A stretch of DNA of 64,000 bases from Taibaiella lutea (GTDB lineage Bacteria > Bacteroidota > Bacteroidia > Chitinophagales > Chitinophagaceae). Positions 8,838 through 17,259 of this stretch are shown one piece after another. A program made the position numbers and the translations under genes. Position 1 is the stretch's first letter, and every line of letters starts with the position of its first letter. The DNA is taken from assembly GCF_008629695.1 (NCBI RefSeq), contig NZ_VWSH01000003.1, forward strand, positions 186,001 through 250,000, given 5' to 3'. The notes beneath the pieces are model-generated. The model was not told the DNA's origin and searched no databases. It saw only the letters and a program-made list of their open reading frames with translations.

Positions 8838-8869
8838 TTGTCTTAACTCGAAAAGTTTTCCTATTTTTG
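8838..8869 (+). promoter_or_regulatory. Promoter of T9SS cargo gene
   Basis: TTG (8838-8840), a 21-base spacer and the -7 element TATTTTTG (8862-8869), 37 bases before the start codon. It matches the Bacteroidota consensus. Confidence 0.55.
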
Positions 8870-8906
8870 ATGCATTAAATAATCTTAAACAAAAAAAGAA
8901 GAAATT

Positions 8907-9683
8907 ATGAAGCGTTTTTACACAACAATGGCTCTTTTAGGAGCACTAGTAACGAGTGCATCAGCACAAACAATTGCTAATGTCAGTGGTACTTTAGTTG
9001 CACCGTTAGCAGCGGATGCAAATACCCCATTTAACATTCCGTGCACTGATTCTTTTGAATATGAATTCATTTTTGTCAATCAAGGACCAGGCACAATTGG
9101 TGTTACCGATACGGCCTTTTTTATTACCCCCTTCGCTGGTGAAGGTCTTGTAAACTATTACAAGCCCACAGCTCCGGTTGCGGCTAATGATACTTTGGTT
9201 CATTTTTCCGGTAAAATGGCGAAAAGTCAAATCAAAAGATTAATAAATGAAGCTCAGGATGATTATGTATTTGCTCCTTTTACCGATGGTAATTATTTTT
9301 ATCCTGCAATTTTTGTTGGATTCAGTACAGATACAACTATTTTGAAGGATAACGATGGTACAGACGATGGTGGTATCACTGCAGTAAAAATCAATTGTGC
9401 TACAGCCGTTAAAGATGTAAATTTCTCTAAATCATCTTTAAATATCTTCCCTAACCCGGCAAATAATCAAATTTCATTTACAAATGAATTTGCTGCGACA
9501 ACAGTTGCTTTTGTAAAAATTACAGATCTTACAGGTCGCGTTGTTAAAACAATGAATTTAGGTAAACAAAATGCCGGTACCAAAACTTACAATGTTGATC
9601 TTTCCGGCATGAATAATGGTATGTATTATATTGAATTGATTACTGATGAGACTCGTAGCATCAGCAAGTTCACGAAGAACTAA
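8907..9683 (+). CDS. Secreted protein with T9SS type A sorting domain
   Basis: A 258-residue protein with a clear signal peptide (MKRFYTTMALLGALVTSASA) and a beta-rich body of about 150 residues that I do not recognise. The last about 80 residues form a type A T9SS C-terminal domain: IFPNPANNQISF, then ITDLTGRVVKTMNLG, NNGMYYIEL and a final basic stretch ISKFTKN. Such domains direct export through the outer membrane and are then removed. The next gene has the same architecture and an almost identical last segment (ISKFTKN), so the two are tandem paralogues at least in the sorting domain. It has its own promoter and terminator. The cargo function is unknown. Confidence 0.85.
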   Translation: MKRFYTTMALLGALVTSASAQTIANVSGTLVAPLAADANTPFNIPCTDSFEYEFIFVNQGPGTIGVTDTAFFITPFAGEGLVNYYKPTAPVAANDTLVHFSGKMAKSQIKRLINEAQDDYVFAPFTDGNYFYPAIFVGFSTDTTILKDNDGTDDGGITAVKINCATAVKDVNFSKSSLNIFPNPANNQISFTNEFAATTVAFVKITDLTGRVVKTMNLGKQNAGTKTYNVDLSGMNNGMYYIELITDETRSISKFTKN

Positions 9684-9694
9684 AAATATTATTA

Positions 9695-9731
9695 CTTAAA
9701 AAAGCCAACTAACTTAGTTGGCTTTTTTAAG
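9695..9731 (+). terminator. Terminator of T9SS cargo gene
   Basis: A nearly perfect 37-base palindrome; an 18-bp arm around AAAAAAGCCAACTAA with a single-base loop, ending in a T-run. Confidence 0.85.
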
Positions 9732-9841
9732 TAATAAGTTAATGTCAAATTCTTTTTTAACTTATTCCGTATTTTGCAGTCTAATTGAATCAGTTGAATT
9801 TTAGCTTTATTACTTTATTAAAAAAACAAAAAAAAGAAATT

Positions 9842-10732
9842 ATGAAAAAACGTTTTTACGCAACATTATGCTTGCTGACCGCTTTGGGAACTGGAGCATT
9901 TGCACAAAGACATTGTGATGTGGAAGTATTGCCACTTATTGGACCCGCAGACGGTTCTAACTATTCATGTAATACAACAGTTGTATCAGGTTATTACTTT
10001 GTAAATAACGGTCCGGATACGTTAAGATCAACAGATTCTTTCCAATTATTCGATCCTAACGTTGATAATGCTGCTAACGGCGCAGATCCTCTGGATCCAA
10101 CTACATGGTTCGTATATGCGAACGTTAAACCAACAGGTACTGTATTAAATGGTGTGGTTGATACTGTGCCATCTCCGGCATTGAATATCCCTCCTGGCGA
10201 TACAATACTATATTACAAATGGAACGATACTGTAACCAGATTATGCAGTTTAATATTAGCTGACACTACTGCTACATCTGTAGATGGTGAGTCTATAGAT
10301 TATTATGTTTTCACACAAACCGGTACTGTTCCACCTAATGGTAAATATTACTGGCTTGCCCGCTTTGCCGGTTTTTATGGTACAAACGTTGTAGATACCG
10401 TTACTGATAACAATTTTCAATTTAATACAATTACATTGAATTGTAATACTACGAGTATCAATGATGTAAACCATAAAAAAGTTAATTTAACTGTATATCC
10501 AAACCCAGCTAACAATACAATCAATTTCAAATACTCTTTCTTGAAATCTGAAAATGTAACAGCAAGAATAATGGATTTAACAGGAAGAACACTTAAAACT
10601 GTAAACTTAGGAAAAGCAAGTCCTGGCGATCATCAATTTGAAATTCAAATTAATGAACTTCCAACAGGTACGTACTTACTTGAATTTGCAACCGATAATT
10701 CTAAAGGGATATCGAAATTCACGAAAAACTAA
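9842..10732 (+). CDS. Secreted protein with T9SS type A sorting domain
   Basis: A 296-residue protein. The start is ATG 9842, which gives the signal peptide MKKRFYATLCLLTALGTGAFA; an upstream in-frame start would bury it behind 19 non-signal residues. The body is beta-rich with scattered cysteines, and phrases such as YYFVNNGPDTL parallel the FVNQGPGTI of the gene before it. It ends with a type A sorting domain (VYPNPANNTINFKYSF, MDLTGRTLKTVNLG, PTGTYLLEF, ISKFTKN). A near-consensus -7 element, one base short, lies at 9770-9776. Surface or secreted location; function unknown. Confidence 0.86.
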   Translation: MKKRFYATLCLLTALGTGAFAQRHCDVEVLPLIGPADGSNYSCNTTVVSGYYFVNNGPDTLRSTDSFQLFDPNVDNAANGADPLDPTTWFVYANVKPTGTVLNGVVDTVPSPALNIPPGDTILYYKWNDTVTRLCSLILADTTATSVDGESIDYYVFTQTGTVPPNGKYYWLARFAGFYGTNVVDTVTDNNFQFNTITLNCNTTSINDVNHKKVNLTVYPNPANNTINFKYSFLKSENVTARIMDLTGRTLKTVNLGKASPGDHQFEIQINELPTGTYLLEFATDNSKGISKFTKN

Positions 10733-10752
10733 GTCACAATTAATTCTTTTAC

Positions 10753-10790
10753 AAGAAAGCCGTTCAGCAATACTGAACGGCTTTCTTTAT
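10753..10790 (+). terminator. Terminator of T9SS cargo gene
   Basis: AAGAAAGCCGTTCAG pairs with CTGAACGGCTTTCTT around a 5-base loop. Confidence 0.85.
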
Positions 10791-11251
10791 GTCGTTATCT
10801 ATAGTCTTTGTCTCTTCCGGAATATTCTTTGAAGACAATAACTCTCCTCGTTTTTAATAACATATCTCTTGTACTATATCTTTAGAATATATGCATATCC
10901 AATATTGTTACCTCAAGAAATAGAATCCTTTGTTTTCTTATTGAAGCATCGTAGTTCTAGATTTGCAGGCTCTTCGTGAGCCTTTATATAATAGCTATTT
11001 TACAAAGTTTCACAGAAAATGGGTACATAAAGACAAGAATGAGCTTAATTTGACTACATTGCCATTCAGCTTCAAACAATTAAATACTTTCTCTTCATTT
11101 CAAATGTCTGTAATACTATTACTATACTTCTTTAAGTAATCAAACATTTTAGGCTTTAATAAAATATCTCATAGTTACTCCTGTATCTTGTTTTTCATCT
11201 CTTTCAATTTACAAATTGTAGTATAAAACAACAAGAAGGTTAAAGAAAATA
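10791..11251. other. Intergenic region without supported gene
   Basis: About 460 AT-rich bases between two terminators. The only structure I see is a 6-bp hairpin (AGGCTC/GAGCCT, 10967-10983). No frame gives a recognisable protein, and no promoter-like pair stands out. Confidence 0.5.
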
Positions 11252-11290
11252 AATAAGAAACGCCCCGAAAATTTCGGGGCGTTTCTTATT
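11252..11290. terminator. Terminator of the PorP/SprF gene
   Basis: A 39-base palindrome centred on CGCCCCGAAA/TTTCGGGGCG with A- and T-rich flanks. It lies just past the end of the minus-strand gene. Confidence 0.85.
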
Positions 11291-11308
11291 ATGTTGTTAC
11301 TATAGTTG

Positions 11309-12358
11309 TTAGAACTTAGGACAAGCGAAATTGTATTTTTTGTGTGTAATTTTATTTATAACTCCGTTATAAATCAAGGAAACTTCATAAGCACCCTGTC
11401 CGCTCGTCATATTTTGTGCACTTGACATTGTCACATCATAGCTAAATCCGATTTTCATTCTGGACCATTCAAAGCCGACATAAGGAGCGATTGCATCACC
11501 GTAACGATACCATCCACCTAAGTAGAACACGGTATTACGAGTGAATTCATCATGACCCGGATTCATTACAAACCCTACAGCGCCACCCATCAAAAATTCA
11601 GAAGCAGGTCCTTGTTTTTGATACATTGCACTCAAATACATTACAGTATTTTCATTCAAATCAAAAGAGCCTCCAAGGTGAGCTGACAAACGGGAATTTA
11701 TTTTAACACCGGTACTGCCTGCTGAATTCAGGAATTTTTCCTCCGGACGGGTCAGGTGATAAAATGCAACTCCACCATACATTGTAGCATTTTCAGCTAC
11801 ACGACCTGAATACATTAAACCAACATTAAAGTCAGGATATGTCAAATCAGCATTACCAAATTGCTCTGCAGAACTTCCTTTCAGATAGCCTTCAGGCATA
11901 GTAGCATCAAATTGGTCTCCAAATATCAGTTTATCAAACTGGATGCTTTTTTGAACCATAAACCCCTGAACACCCAAAGACACAGTATGTTGTTTATCCA
12001 TCCCGAAAGACTTATGGTAAGCCAGTGATATACCAAGTGTTGTGTTTTGCAACCCACCCGTACCGGATTTATCATACAAGCCCAACACACCTATTCCAAG
12101 TGCGTCACCTTCCGGTAATTTGCCTCTTAACAACGGCATGTCAAATGAAATAGTGCCACTTACGTATGGATTATCCGAAACAGTATACCACTGCGTACGA
12201 AAATTTGCTGAAGCGCGCCAATCATTCTGAGTCAATCCCGTTTGAGCAGGATTCAAAGTTAATGGCGATGTAAAGTATTGCGTAAAGTGTACATCCTGAG
12301 CAGATGTGCCAAGGGAAATACCTGCCATAGCCAATGCACTTAGTAGTATTTTCTTCAT
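11309..12358 (-). CDS. PorP/SprF family type IX secretion-associated outer-membrane protein
   Basis: A 349-residue protein with a signal peptide (MKKILLSALAMAGISLGTSA) followed by the family start QDVHFTQYFTSPLTLNPA. The rest is an antiparallel beta-barrel pattern (alternating strands, glycine turns) that ends with a membrane-type strand near YEVSLIYNGVI. PorP/SprF proteins are needed to export or anchor T9SS substrates, especially type B sorted adhesins such as SprB. They often follow a large adhesin gene, but this one stands alone. It could serve the type B proteins at 55-64 kb (inference only). Confidence 0.92.
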   Translation of the reverse strand: MKKILLSALAMAGISLGTSAQDVHFTQYFTSPLTLNPAQTGLTQNDWRASANFRTQWYTVSDNPYVSGTISFDMPLLRGKLPEGDALGIGVLGLYDKSGTGGLQNTTLGISLAYHKSFGMDKQHTVSLGVQGFMVQKSIQFDKLIFGDQFDATMPEGYLKGSSAEQFGNADLTYPDFNVGLMYSGRVAENATMYGGVAFYHLTRPEEKFLNSAGSTGVKINSRLSAHLGGSFDLNENTVMYLSAMYQKQGPASEFLMGGAVGFVMNPGHDEFTRNTVFYLGGWYRYGDAIAPYVGFEWSRMKIGFSYDVTMSSAQNMTSGQGAYEVSLIYNGVINKITHKKYNFACPKF

Positions 12359-12552
12359 GATTTTATTTTAATCAGTTTTCCAATTTATCTTTTCAATTTT
12401 GCACAAAATAACATAAAGCTTGCTATTATACAATAGACGGCCTAAAAAAAAAATGTGTTGGGATTAATTTCAATTAATCTCTTACAAATATAGGTTTAAA
12501 TCTCAATTCTCGCAATAAAGTTTCTTTGATTTATTTTCTCCGATCTTTTTCC

Positions 12553-13203
12553 CTAAAATTGCTCTTTGCTGCCAAAGGCTAAATCCCCTGCATCACCCAA
12601 ACCGGGTACTATATAACCTCGTGCAGTTAATTCTTCGTCAATAGTTGCGGCCCAGATAGAAGCTTCCGGGAACTTGCGTTCCACATTCTCTATTCCTTCA
12701 GAGCATGCTATTGCAGACACTATATGGATTTGCGCCGGCATGCCGTAATGCAGTAAAGTTTCTAATGCCAATATCAAAGAAGCGCCGGTAGCCAGCATTG
12801 GATCGGCAATTATTAAAGGCCTTCCTTTTAAAGGAGGACAGGTTATATAATGTTGTTCAATTTCAAAACTTCCGTCTCTGTGGTGTTTACGATAAGCCGC
12901 AATAAAAGCGCTGTCTGCCTTGTCAAAAAAATTCAACAATCCATTATGCATTGGTACGCCTGCCCTCAGAATCGTTGCCAGTACAGGTTGTTCTTCTATT
13001 ACCAGGGTTTCTGATTCGCCTAACGGAGTTATGACATTTCTTGTAATAAAGGGTAACTGTTTACTGATTTCATAAGCAGCTACTTCCGCAATACGCTCCA
13101 TATTACGCCTGAATCTTAATCTGTCTTTCTGAATATCAATATCTCTTATCTCGCTTACCCATTGTGTTATCAAGGATTGTTGATCGCTAAGATTGTAAAC
13201 CAT
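12553..13203 (-). CDS. upp: Uracil phosphoribosyltransferase
   Basis: A 216-residue enzyme that makes UMP from uracil and PRPP. The PRPP-binding loop is ADPMLATGAS (133-142), and the uracil-binding C-terminal segment is GYIVPGLGDAGDLAFG. The RFRRNMERIAEVAAYE region and TILRAGVPMHNG also fit the family. It is cytosolic pyrimidine salvage. The gene stands alone between PorP/SprF and the divergent DUF4294 gene, and I see no pyrimidine riboswitch or clear promoter in the short upstream region. Confidence 0.96.
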   Translation of the reverse strand: MVYNLSDQQSLITQWVSEIRDIDIQKDRLRFRRNMERIAEVAAYEISKQLPFITRNVITPLGESETLVIEEQPVLATILRAGVPMHNGLLNFFDKADSAFIAAYRKHHRDGSFEIEQHYITCPPLKGRPLIIADPMLATGASLILALETLLHYGMPAQIHIVSAIACSEGIENVERKFPEASIWAATIDEELTARGYIVPGLGDAGDLAFGSKEQF

Positions 13204-13400
13204 GATGTATTAAATTTATTGCTAAAGAAATGTTTTTTTCTCTGTAAACAGAAATTATTTCATCCTTAAATTTCCGATATTACCTTATAATACAATTAAA
13301 CCCGTATTAAACACGTTAAACTTATCCATTCATATGCAATCAAAGTTTTCTATTTTCATTAAAAAGTTTGACCTTTATAAAGAATTTAGTTTTCAGGAGT

Positions 13401-14057
13401 ATGGGCCGTAGGTATAAAATATTGTTTTTTGTTATTGCATTTGTGTTTTTCTGTTTTAAAGGAATGACGCAGCCACAGGTGCTTGAACAAAATACCGGCC
13501 CGAATGACACCATTCTTTTAGGTGCCATAAAAGTTGGAAATGAATTTTATCCGATGATTTATGGCCCTGAAACAGAAGTTGTGGCTGCATACATGGATCC
13601 TAAAAGAAGGGAAGAAATAAGAAGATTAAGGTATAATGTCTATAAAGTGTATCCATACGCTATTACAGCGGCTTTCATACTGGATAAAGTAGATAAGGAA
13701 ACTGCTGTCCGCACCAAAAAGAAAGACAGAAAAGCGTACCTGAAACAGGTTGAAAAAGAAATGAATACCAGGTTCAAGGATGAGCTTAAAAATCTTTCGG
13801 TAACACAAGGACAAATATTAGTGAAGCTAATAAACCGGCAAACCGGCAGGGATTGCTATTCAGTAATTAAAGAAATTAAAGGTGGCATCAATGCACGGAT
13901 TTACCAGACTGCCGCATTCTTCTTTGATAATGATCTCAAAGCTCAGTACGATCCTTACGGCGCTGATAAGGATATTGAAATGATAGTAAAGGAAATGGAG
14001 GCTAAAAACTATTACCAATACCAACTCGCGCAACAACGCAAAAATTTAGCTAATTAA
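13401..14057 (+). CDS. DUF4294 family secreted protein
   Basis: A 218-residue protein starting at ATG 13401, which follows a purine-rich TCAGGAG, an unusually SD-like sequence for this genome. A signal peptide covers about residues 1-24 (cleavage near GMTQ). The body contains the DUF4294 pattern: IKVGNEFYPMIYGPETEVV, then RLRYNVYKVYPYA, a charged helix, and KLINRQTGRDCYSVIKEIKGG. The family is restricted to Bacteroidota and has no assigned activity. The same-strand neighbour is bshB1, 104 bases on. A longer frame starts at TTG 13368 but would disrupt the signal peptide. Confidence 0.85.
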   Translation: MGRRYKILFFVIAFVFFCFKGMTQPQVLEQNTGPNDTILLGAIKVGNEFYPMIYGPETEVVAAYMDPKRREEIRRLRYNVYKVYPYAITAAFILDKVDKETAVRTKKKDRKAYLKQVEKEMNTRFKDELKNLSVTQGQILVKLINRQTGRDCYSVIKEIKGGINARIYQTAAFFFDNDLKAQYDPYGADKDIEMIVKEMEAKNYYQYQLAQQRKNLAN

Positions 14058-14113
14058 CGCATTATCTATTCCTTATCTGCTTAGCAGTAAAGCTTTAAGT
14101 TTCAATTAAGCAA

Positions 14114-14121
14114 TATCTTTG
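14114..14121 (+). promoter_or_regulatory. -7 promoter element for bshB1
   Basis: TATCTTTG followed by C, 40 bases upstream of the bshB1 ATG; matches TAnnTTTG. No clear -33 partner. Confidence 0.45.
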
Positions 14122-14161
14122 CAGCTTACATCTGCAATATTACTACAACGTTTTATTAAAC

Positions 14162-14893
14162 ATGAAATTACACATACTTGCTATTGGCGTTCATCCCGAT
14201 GATGTAGAGCTGGGCTGTACGGGAACACTTATCAACCACATCAGAAAGGGACAACAAGCCGGTATTCTTGATTTGACACAAGGAGAACTGGGTTCTCGCG
14301 GAACTATTGAAACCCGTCATAACGAAGCCCAGGCTTCAGCCGGACTTTTAGGTATTGCAGTCCGTGAAAATTTAAAAATGGCAGATGGTTTTTTTCAGAA
14401 TGATCGTGAACATCAATTAAAAATCATACAGATACTTCGTAAATATCAACCTGATATTGTTCTTGCAAATGCGCTTGCAGATCGGCATCCCGATCACGGA
14501 AGAGCAGGGCGCCTGATCGCAGACGCTTGTTTTTTAAGCGGGTTAAGAAAAATTGAAACCACTTTTGAAGCTAAATCACAACAAGCCTGGAGACCGAAAA
14601 AAGTATTTCATTACCTGCAGGATCGTTTTACTGAGCCCGATTTCATTGTAGATATTTCAGAAAGTATGGATTTAAAAATGGAAGGCATTAAGTGTTTTAA
14701 AACACAGTTTTTCAATGACTCTTCCGACGATCCGCAAACTTATATTTCAGCCCCGGGATTTATGGATAAGATTAAAAACAGAGCAAGTCAATTAGGACAT
14801 AGAATCGGCGCTAAATACGGAGAAGGTTTTAGTTTGGAAACATCTTTGGGAATTAGTGATTTGGATGCTTTTCAATATTCGGATTTGGTGTAA
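14162..14893 (+). CDS. bshB1: Bacillithiol biosynthesis deacetylase BshB1
   Basis: A 243-residue LmbE/PIG-L type zinc deacetylase. The metal ligands are in HPDD (His11, Asp14) and HPDH (His112), and GELGSRGT (41-48) is the typical substrate loop. It removes acetate from N-acetylglucosaminyl-malate, the second step of bacillithiol synthesis in the cytosol. The C-terminal KYGEGFSLE motif is typical of BshB1. It is carried alone; bshA and bshC are not in the window. Confidence 0.95.
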   Translation: MKLHILAIGVHPDDVELGCTGTLINHIRKGQQAGILDLTQGELGSRGTIETRHNEAQASAGLLGIAVRENLKMADGFFQNDREHQLKIIQILRKYQPDIVLANALADRHPDHGRAGRLIADACFLSGLRKIETTFEAKSQQAWRPKKVFHYLQDRFTEPDFIVDISESMDLKMEGIKCFKTQFFNDSSDDPQTYISAPGFMDKIKNRASQLGHRIGAKYGEGFSLETSLGISDLDAFQYSDLV

Positions 14894-15068
14894 TTATTTT
14901 TATCTGAATTCCTATTTATTCGATTTCTATAATTGATTTGATCAGCCCAATCTTCATACAACCCGATTAGAATGAACATTTTAATTTACAGTAACAAACC
15001 AATCTGTCTTATAATACGGTGCCAAAATATTTTATAGAAAAAAATATGGAATATTGTTACAGGTTTCT

Positions 15069-15076
15069 TACCTTTG
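15069..15076 (+). promoter_or_regulatory. -7 promoter element of the rpmB operon
   Basis: TACCTTTG followed by CGCCC, 247 bases before rpmB. The same TTTGC plus C-rich start region is seen at the rpsJ and rplF promoters. It implies a leader of roughly 235-245 bases. Confidence 0.5.
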
Positions 15077-15322
15077 CGCCCTAATTATTATTTTCTAACC
15101 AATTTGGCAACAAATGAGGTGTTGAAAATTTGGATTTGAAATCTGCATAATTACAATCAGGTTATGTCCCATAAGGCGCAAGCCGAAGCTATATTTGAGA
15201 CAATTCTTAGCTAATCTTAGCGACAGTAGCTTCCATAATTTGTAGTAAAGTTATTTTCAAAAGAAATAATTCATTGCGGTTCAATTCAGGATTTCCACTT
15301 TGGTTCCAAAAAAATTTAAGTC
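15077..15322 (+). other. Long 5' leader of the rpmB-rpmG operon
   Basis: About 245 bases without a gene. Visible pairing: GAAGCTA (15185-15191) with TAGCTTC (15227-15233), enclosing a smaller TTAGCTAA palindrome; GGCGCAAGCC lies just before. It may be a ribosomal-protein autoregulatory leader, but I recognise no known riboregulator family. Confidence 0.35.
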
Positions 15323-15559
15323 ATGGCTCGTGTTTGTCAGGTAACAGGCAAAAAACCAATTACTGGTCACAAAGTTTGCTTTTCTAACAAGAAAGCTAAA
15401 CGCCGTTTTTTACCGAATTTACAGGTTAAACGTTTCTTCCTTGTAGAAGAAGATCGTTGGATCACTATGAAAGTATCTTCTGATGCTATTCGTACTATCA
15501 ACAAAAGAGGTCTTTTCACTGTCGTTTCAGAGATGCGTGAAAATGGCGTTGCAATCTAA
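15323..15559 (+). CDS. rpmB: 50S ribosomal protein L28
   Basis: 78 residues, starting MARVCQVTGKKPITGHKVCF with the family core KKAKRRFLPNLQVKRFF and ending TVVSEMRENGVAI. It is a component of the large subunit near the E site. It is the first gene of a three-gene operon with rpmG and a DUF4295 gene, an arrangement typical of Bacteroidota. Confidence 0.97.
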   Translation: MARVCQVTGKKPITGHKVCFSNKKAKRRFLPNLQVKRFFLVEEDRWITMKVSSDAIRTINKRGLFTVVSEMRENGVAI

Positions 15560-15590
15560 TTAATTCATATTACTTTAAATAATTACCACG

Positions 15591-15773
15591 ATGGCTAAAA
15601 AAGGAAACCGCGTACAGGTGATTTTGGAATGTACCGAACACAAAGCTAGCGGAATGCCAGGCACAAGTCGTTACATCACGCAAAAGAACAAAAAGAATAC
15701 TCCGGAACGTGTTGAGTTCAAAAAATACAATCCGATTCTTAAAAAAGTAACTATTCACAAAGAAATCAAGTAA
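15591..15773 (+). CDS. rpmG: 50S ribosomal protein L33
   Basis: 60 residues, starting [18 protein letters not shown] and ending [15 protein letters not shown]. It keeps a single cysteine and lacks the paired CxxC motifs of the zinc-binding form, so this is the zinc-free type of L33. It is 31 bases downstream of rpmB in the same operon. Confidence 0.97.
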   Translation: MAKKGNRVQVILECTEHKASGMPGTSRYITQKNKKNTPERVEFKKYNPILKKVTIHKEIK

Positions 15774-15847
15774 GGCATGAAGATTGGCTGATTCGAAAAA
15801 ATCGGCTGATTTGAAAAAATTACTGATTCTAATAAATAATTATAATC

Positions 15848-16018
15848 ATGGCTAAAGCAGCAAAAACCGCGATTAAGAAAGATCCGAAAGCCAACCTGGA
15901 TGCTAAGAACTTCACTAAAGTGATTAAAACGGTTCGCAGCCCTAAAACAGGCGCCTACTCTTTCAAAGAGCAAATCATCCATAAAGATAAAGTGGCTGAT
16001 TTCTTCAACGCAAAGTAA
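15848..16018 (+). CDS. DUF4295 family small basic protein
   Basis: 56 residues, read directly from ATG 15848 to TAA 16018: MAKAAKTAIKKDPKANLDAK, then a core NFTKVIKTVRSPKTGAYSF and a C-terminus EQIIHKDKVADFFNAK. The core and length match the Bacteroidota-specific DUF4295 family, which regularly follows rpmG and is probably a ribosome-associated accessory protein (inference from context). It is highly basic. The spacer before it holds two copies of an 18-base sequence. Confidence 0.9.
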   Translation: MAKAAKTAIKKDPKANLDAKNFTKVIKTVRSPKTGAYSFKEQIIHKDKVADFFNAK

Positions 16019-16060
16019 TTTCTTCATTTGAGAAGAACAAAATACCTTTCATTACAGAAA

Positions 16061-16096
16061 AGAGAGCAAGTTCAGTCGAACTTGCTCTCTTTTCTT
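16061..16096 (+). terminator. Terminator of rpmB-rpmG-DUF4295 operon
   Basis: AGAGAGCAAGTTC pairs with GAACTTGCTCTCT around AGTC, followed by a T-rich run. It may also serve the convergent YegP-like gene. Confidence 0.85.
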
Positions 16097-16102
16097 TTGT
16101 CT

Positions 16103-16435
16103 TTAAGCCGTCTCGTCTTCTATTATAGCTTCAGGTGCATTTGATTTTACAGATGCAATGCCATTGTCTCTCGACGTTTCCGCCTCATACATTTGACTTG
16201 TACCAACTATCTGTCCATTGGTAGCTTTCAGATTAAAGAAAAACTTTCCATTGGAAGCCGTTTTCTTCTCATATTTACCATCATCGGTTGCATTCCTTTT
16301 TACAGATGCAATACCACCGATGCAATTTGATTTAGCTTTATACCCTTCGCTTGTAAGGATTACCTGACCATTCCCGGCTTTCAGGTTAAATTGAAACTCC
16401 CCGTTAGAACGAGTGGACAATACAAATTTTCCCAT
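16103..16435 (-). CDS. YegP-like protein with two DUF1508 repeats
   Basis: A 110-residue protein made of two tandem copies (about residues 4-47 and 55-98) of the DUF1508 unit. Each has the pattern NG.F.FNLKA.NGQ followed by a turn, Y.A.......GIASVK.NA. This is the YegP fold, a small two-fold repeat alpha/beta protein. No signal peptide is seen, so it is cytosolic. Its function is poorly defined; the family is common and often stress-linked. It is convergent with the rpmB operon. Confidence 0.9.
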   Translation of the reverse strand: MGKFVLSTRSNGEFQFNLKAGNGQVILTSEGYKAKSNCIGGIASVKRNATDDGKYEKKTASNGKFFFNLKATNGQIVGTSQMYEAETSRDNGIASVKSNAPEAIIEDETA

Positions 16436-16758
16436 AATTATTGATTTTTTATTAATTAGAAAAGCTTCTTTTCATAATTAATAAATGCAATTATCATGTC
16501 AATAATTCTCTTTCCCGCTTAAAATCAAGTTAAAATAATAAAAAAAGAATCATTTCTGACATTATAAGACTGAACTAAATTAAAATTTACATTTTTTATT
16601 TCAACAAACGTTAACAAGAAAAACAATAACGTTCACAAGAAATCAATTGATTGCGCAAAACGCTCACAAGAAAAAAGACATGTTTTATGAATTAAAATAA
16701 AAAATGAGAATTTTTAAATCTTTCTTCGTTTAAATTATTTCTTAACAATTAAAATTTT
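16436..16758. other. AT-rich upstream region of the five-gene array with three 15-base repeats
   Basis: About 320 very AT-rich bases between divergent genes. Three direct repeats of AACGTTCACAAGAAA occur at 16607-16621 (AACGTTAACAAGAAA), 16628-16642 (exact) and 16659-16673 (AACGCTCACAAGAAA). No consensus -7 element is visible. The repeats could be an operator for the five-gene array (inference). Confidence 0.4.
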
Positions 16759-17229
16759 ATGAAAATGAAGAAAATGAAATTAATGTCATTATTGACAGCA
16801 TTGCTTATTGTATTAGGGTACAATAACGGAAGTGCTCAAACTTCCACTGGCGGAACACAACCAATCGCCAAAAATACAGTAACCCGCAACGCCTGCATAC
16901 CAGGTTATCCAGAATGCTCCAACGCTACTGTTATATTAAAGCTATCGACAACTACATCATCAGGATTCAATTTGTATGCGTCCCATCAATATAACGCAAG
17001 TGGAACTGCCAGTTATCCGGCATCTTATGGAAGGATAACAGTAACATTAAAAAGTCCGGATGGAAATGAGTACACAAATAACCAAATTCATTATCTGCCA
17101 ACAGTAATAGGAGAATCAACATACATAAATCTGGGAGCAGATGGTGAAGGTAATGGTCCTTATACTATAGGTATTTACAAAAATGCCAACAGACAATATA
17201 TATTATCTGTCGGCAATATGGCCCAATAA
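16759..17229 (+). CDS. Small secreted protein, array copy 1
   Basis: A 156-residue protein with a lysine-rich start and signal peptide (MKMKKMKLMSLLTALLIVLG, cleavage near GSAQ). The mature part has a disulphide-compatible pair in NACIPGYPEC, a beta-rich middle ending RITVTLKSPDG, then HYLPTVIGEST, NLGADGEG.GPYTIGIYKNA and a final strand LSVG. It is the first and longest member of five tandem paralogues and carries an extra TSTGGTQPIA linker. It has no T9SS sorting domain or lipobox; I infer it is periplasmic or secreted. I recognise no described family. Confidence 0.8.
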   Translation: MKMKKMKLMSLLTALLIVLGYNNGSAQTSTGGTQPIAKNTVTRNACIPGYPECSNATVILKLSTTTSSGFNLYASHQYNASGTASYPASYGRITVTLKSPDGNEYTNNQIHYLPTVIGESTYINLGADGEGNGPYTIGIYKNANRQYILSVGNMAQ

Positions 17230-17259
17230 TATTTTTATAAAAATTTAAAGGTTTACAAA

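Noticed and set aside
10791-11251. Possible small RNA or decayed gene between the T9SS cargo gene and PorP/SprF
   Set aside because: Only one weak hairpin and no promoter pair or protein similarity; not supportable.
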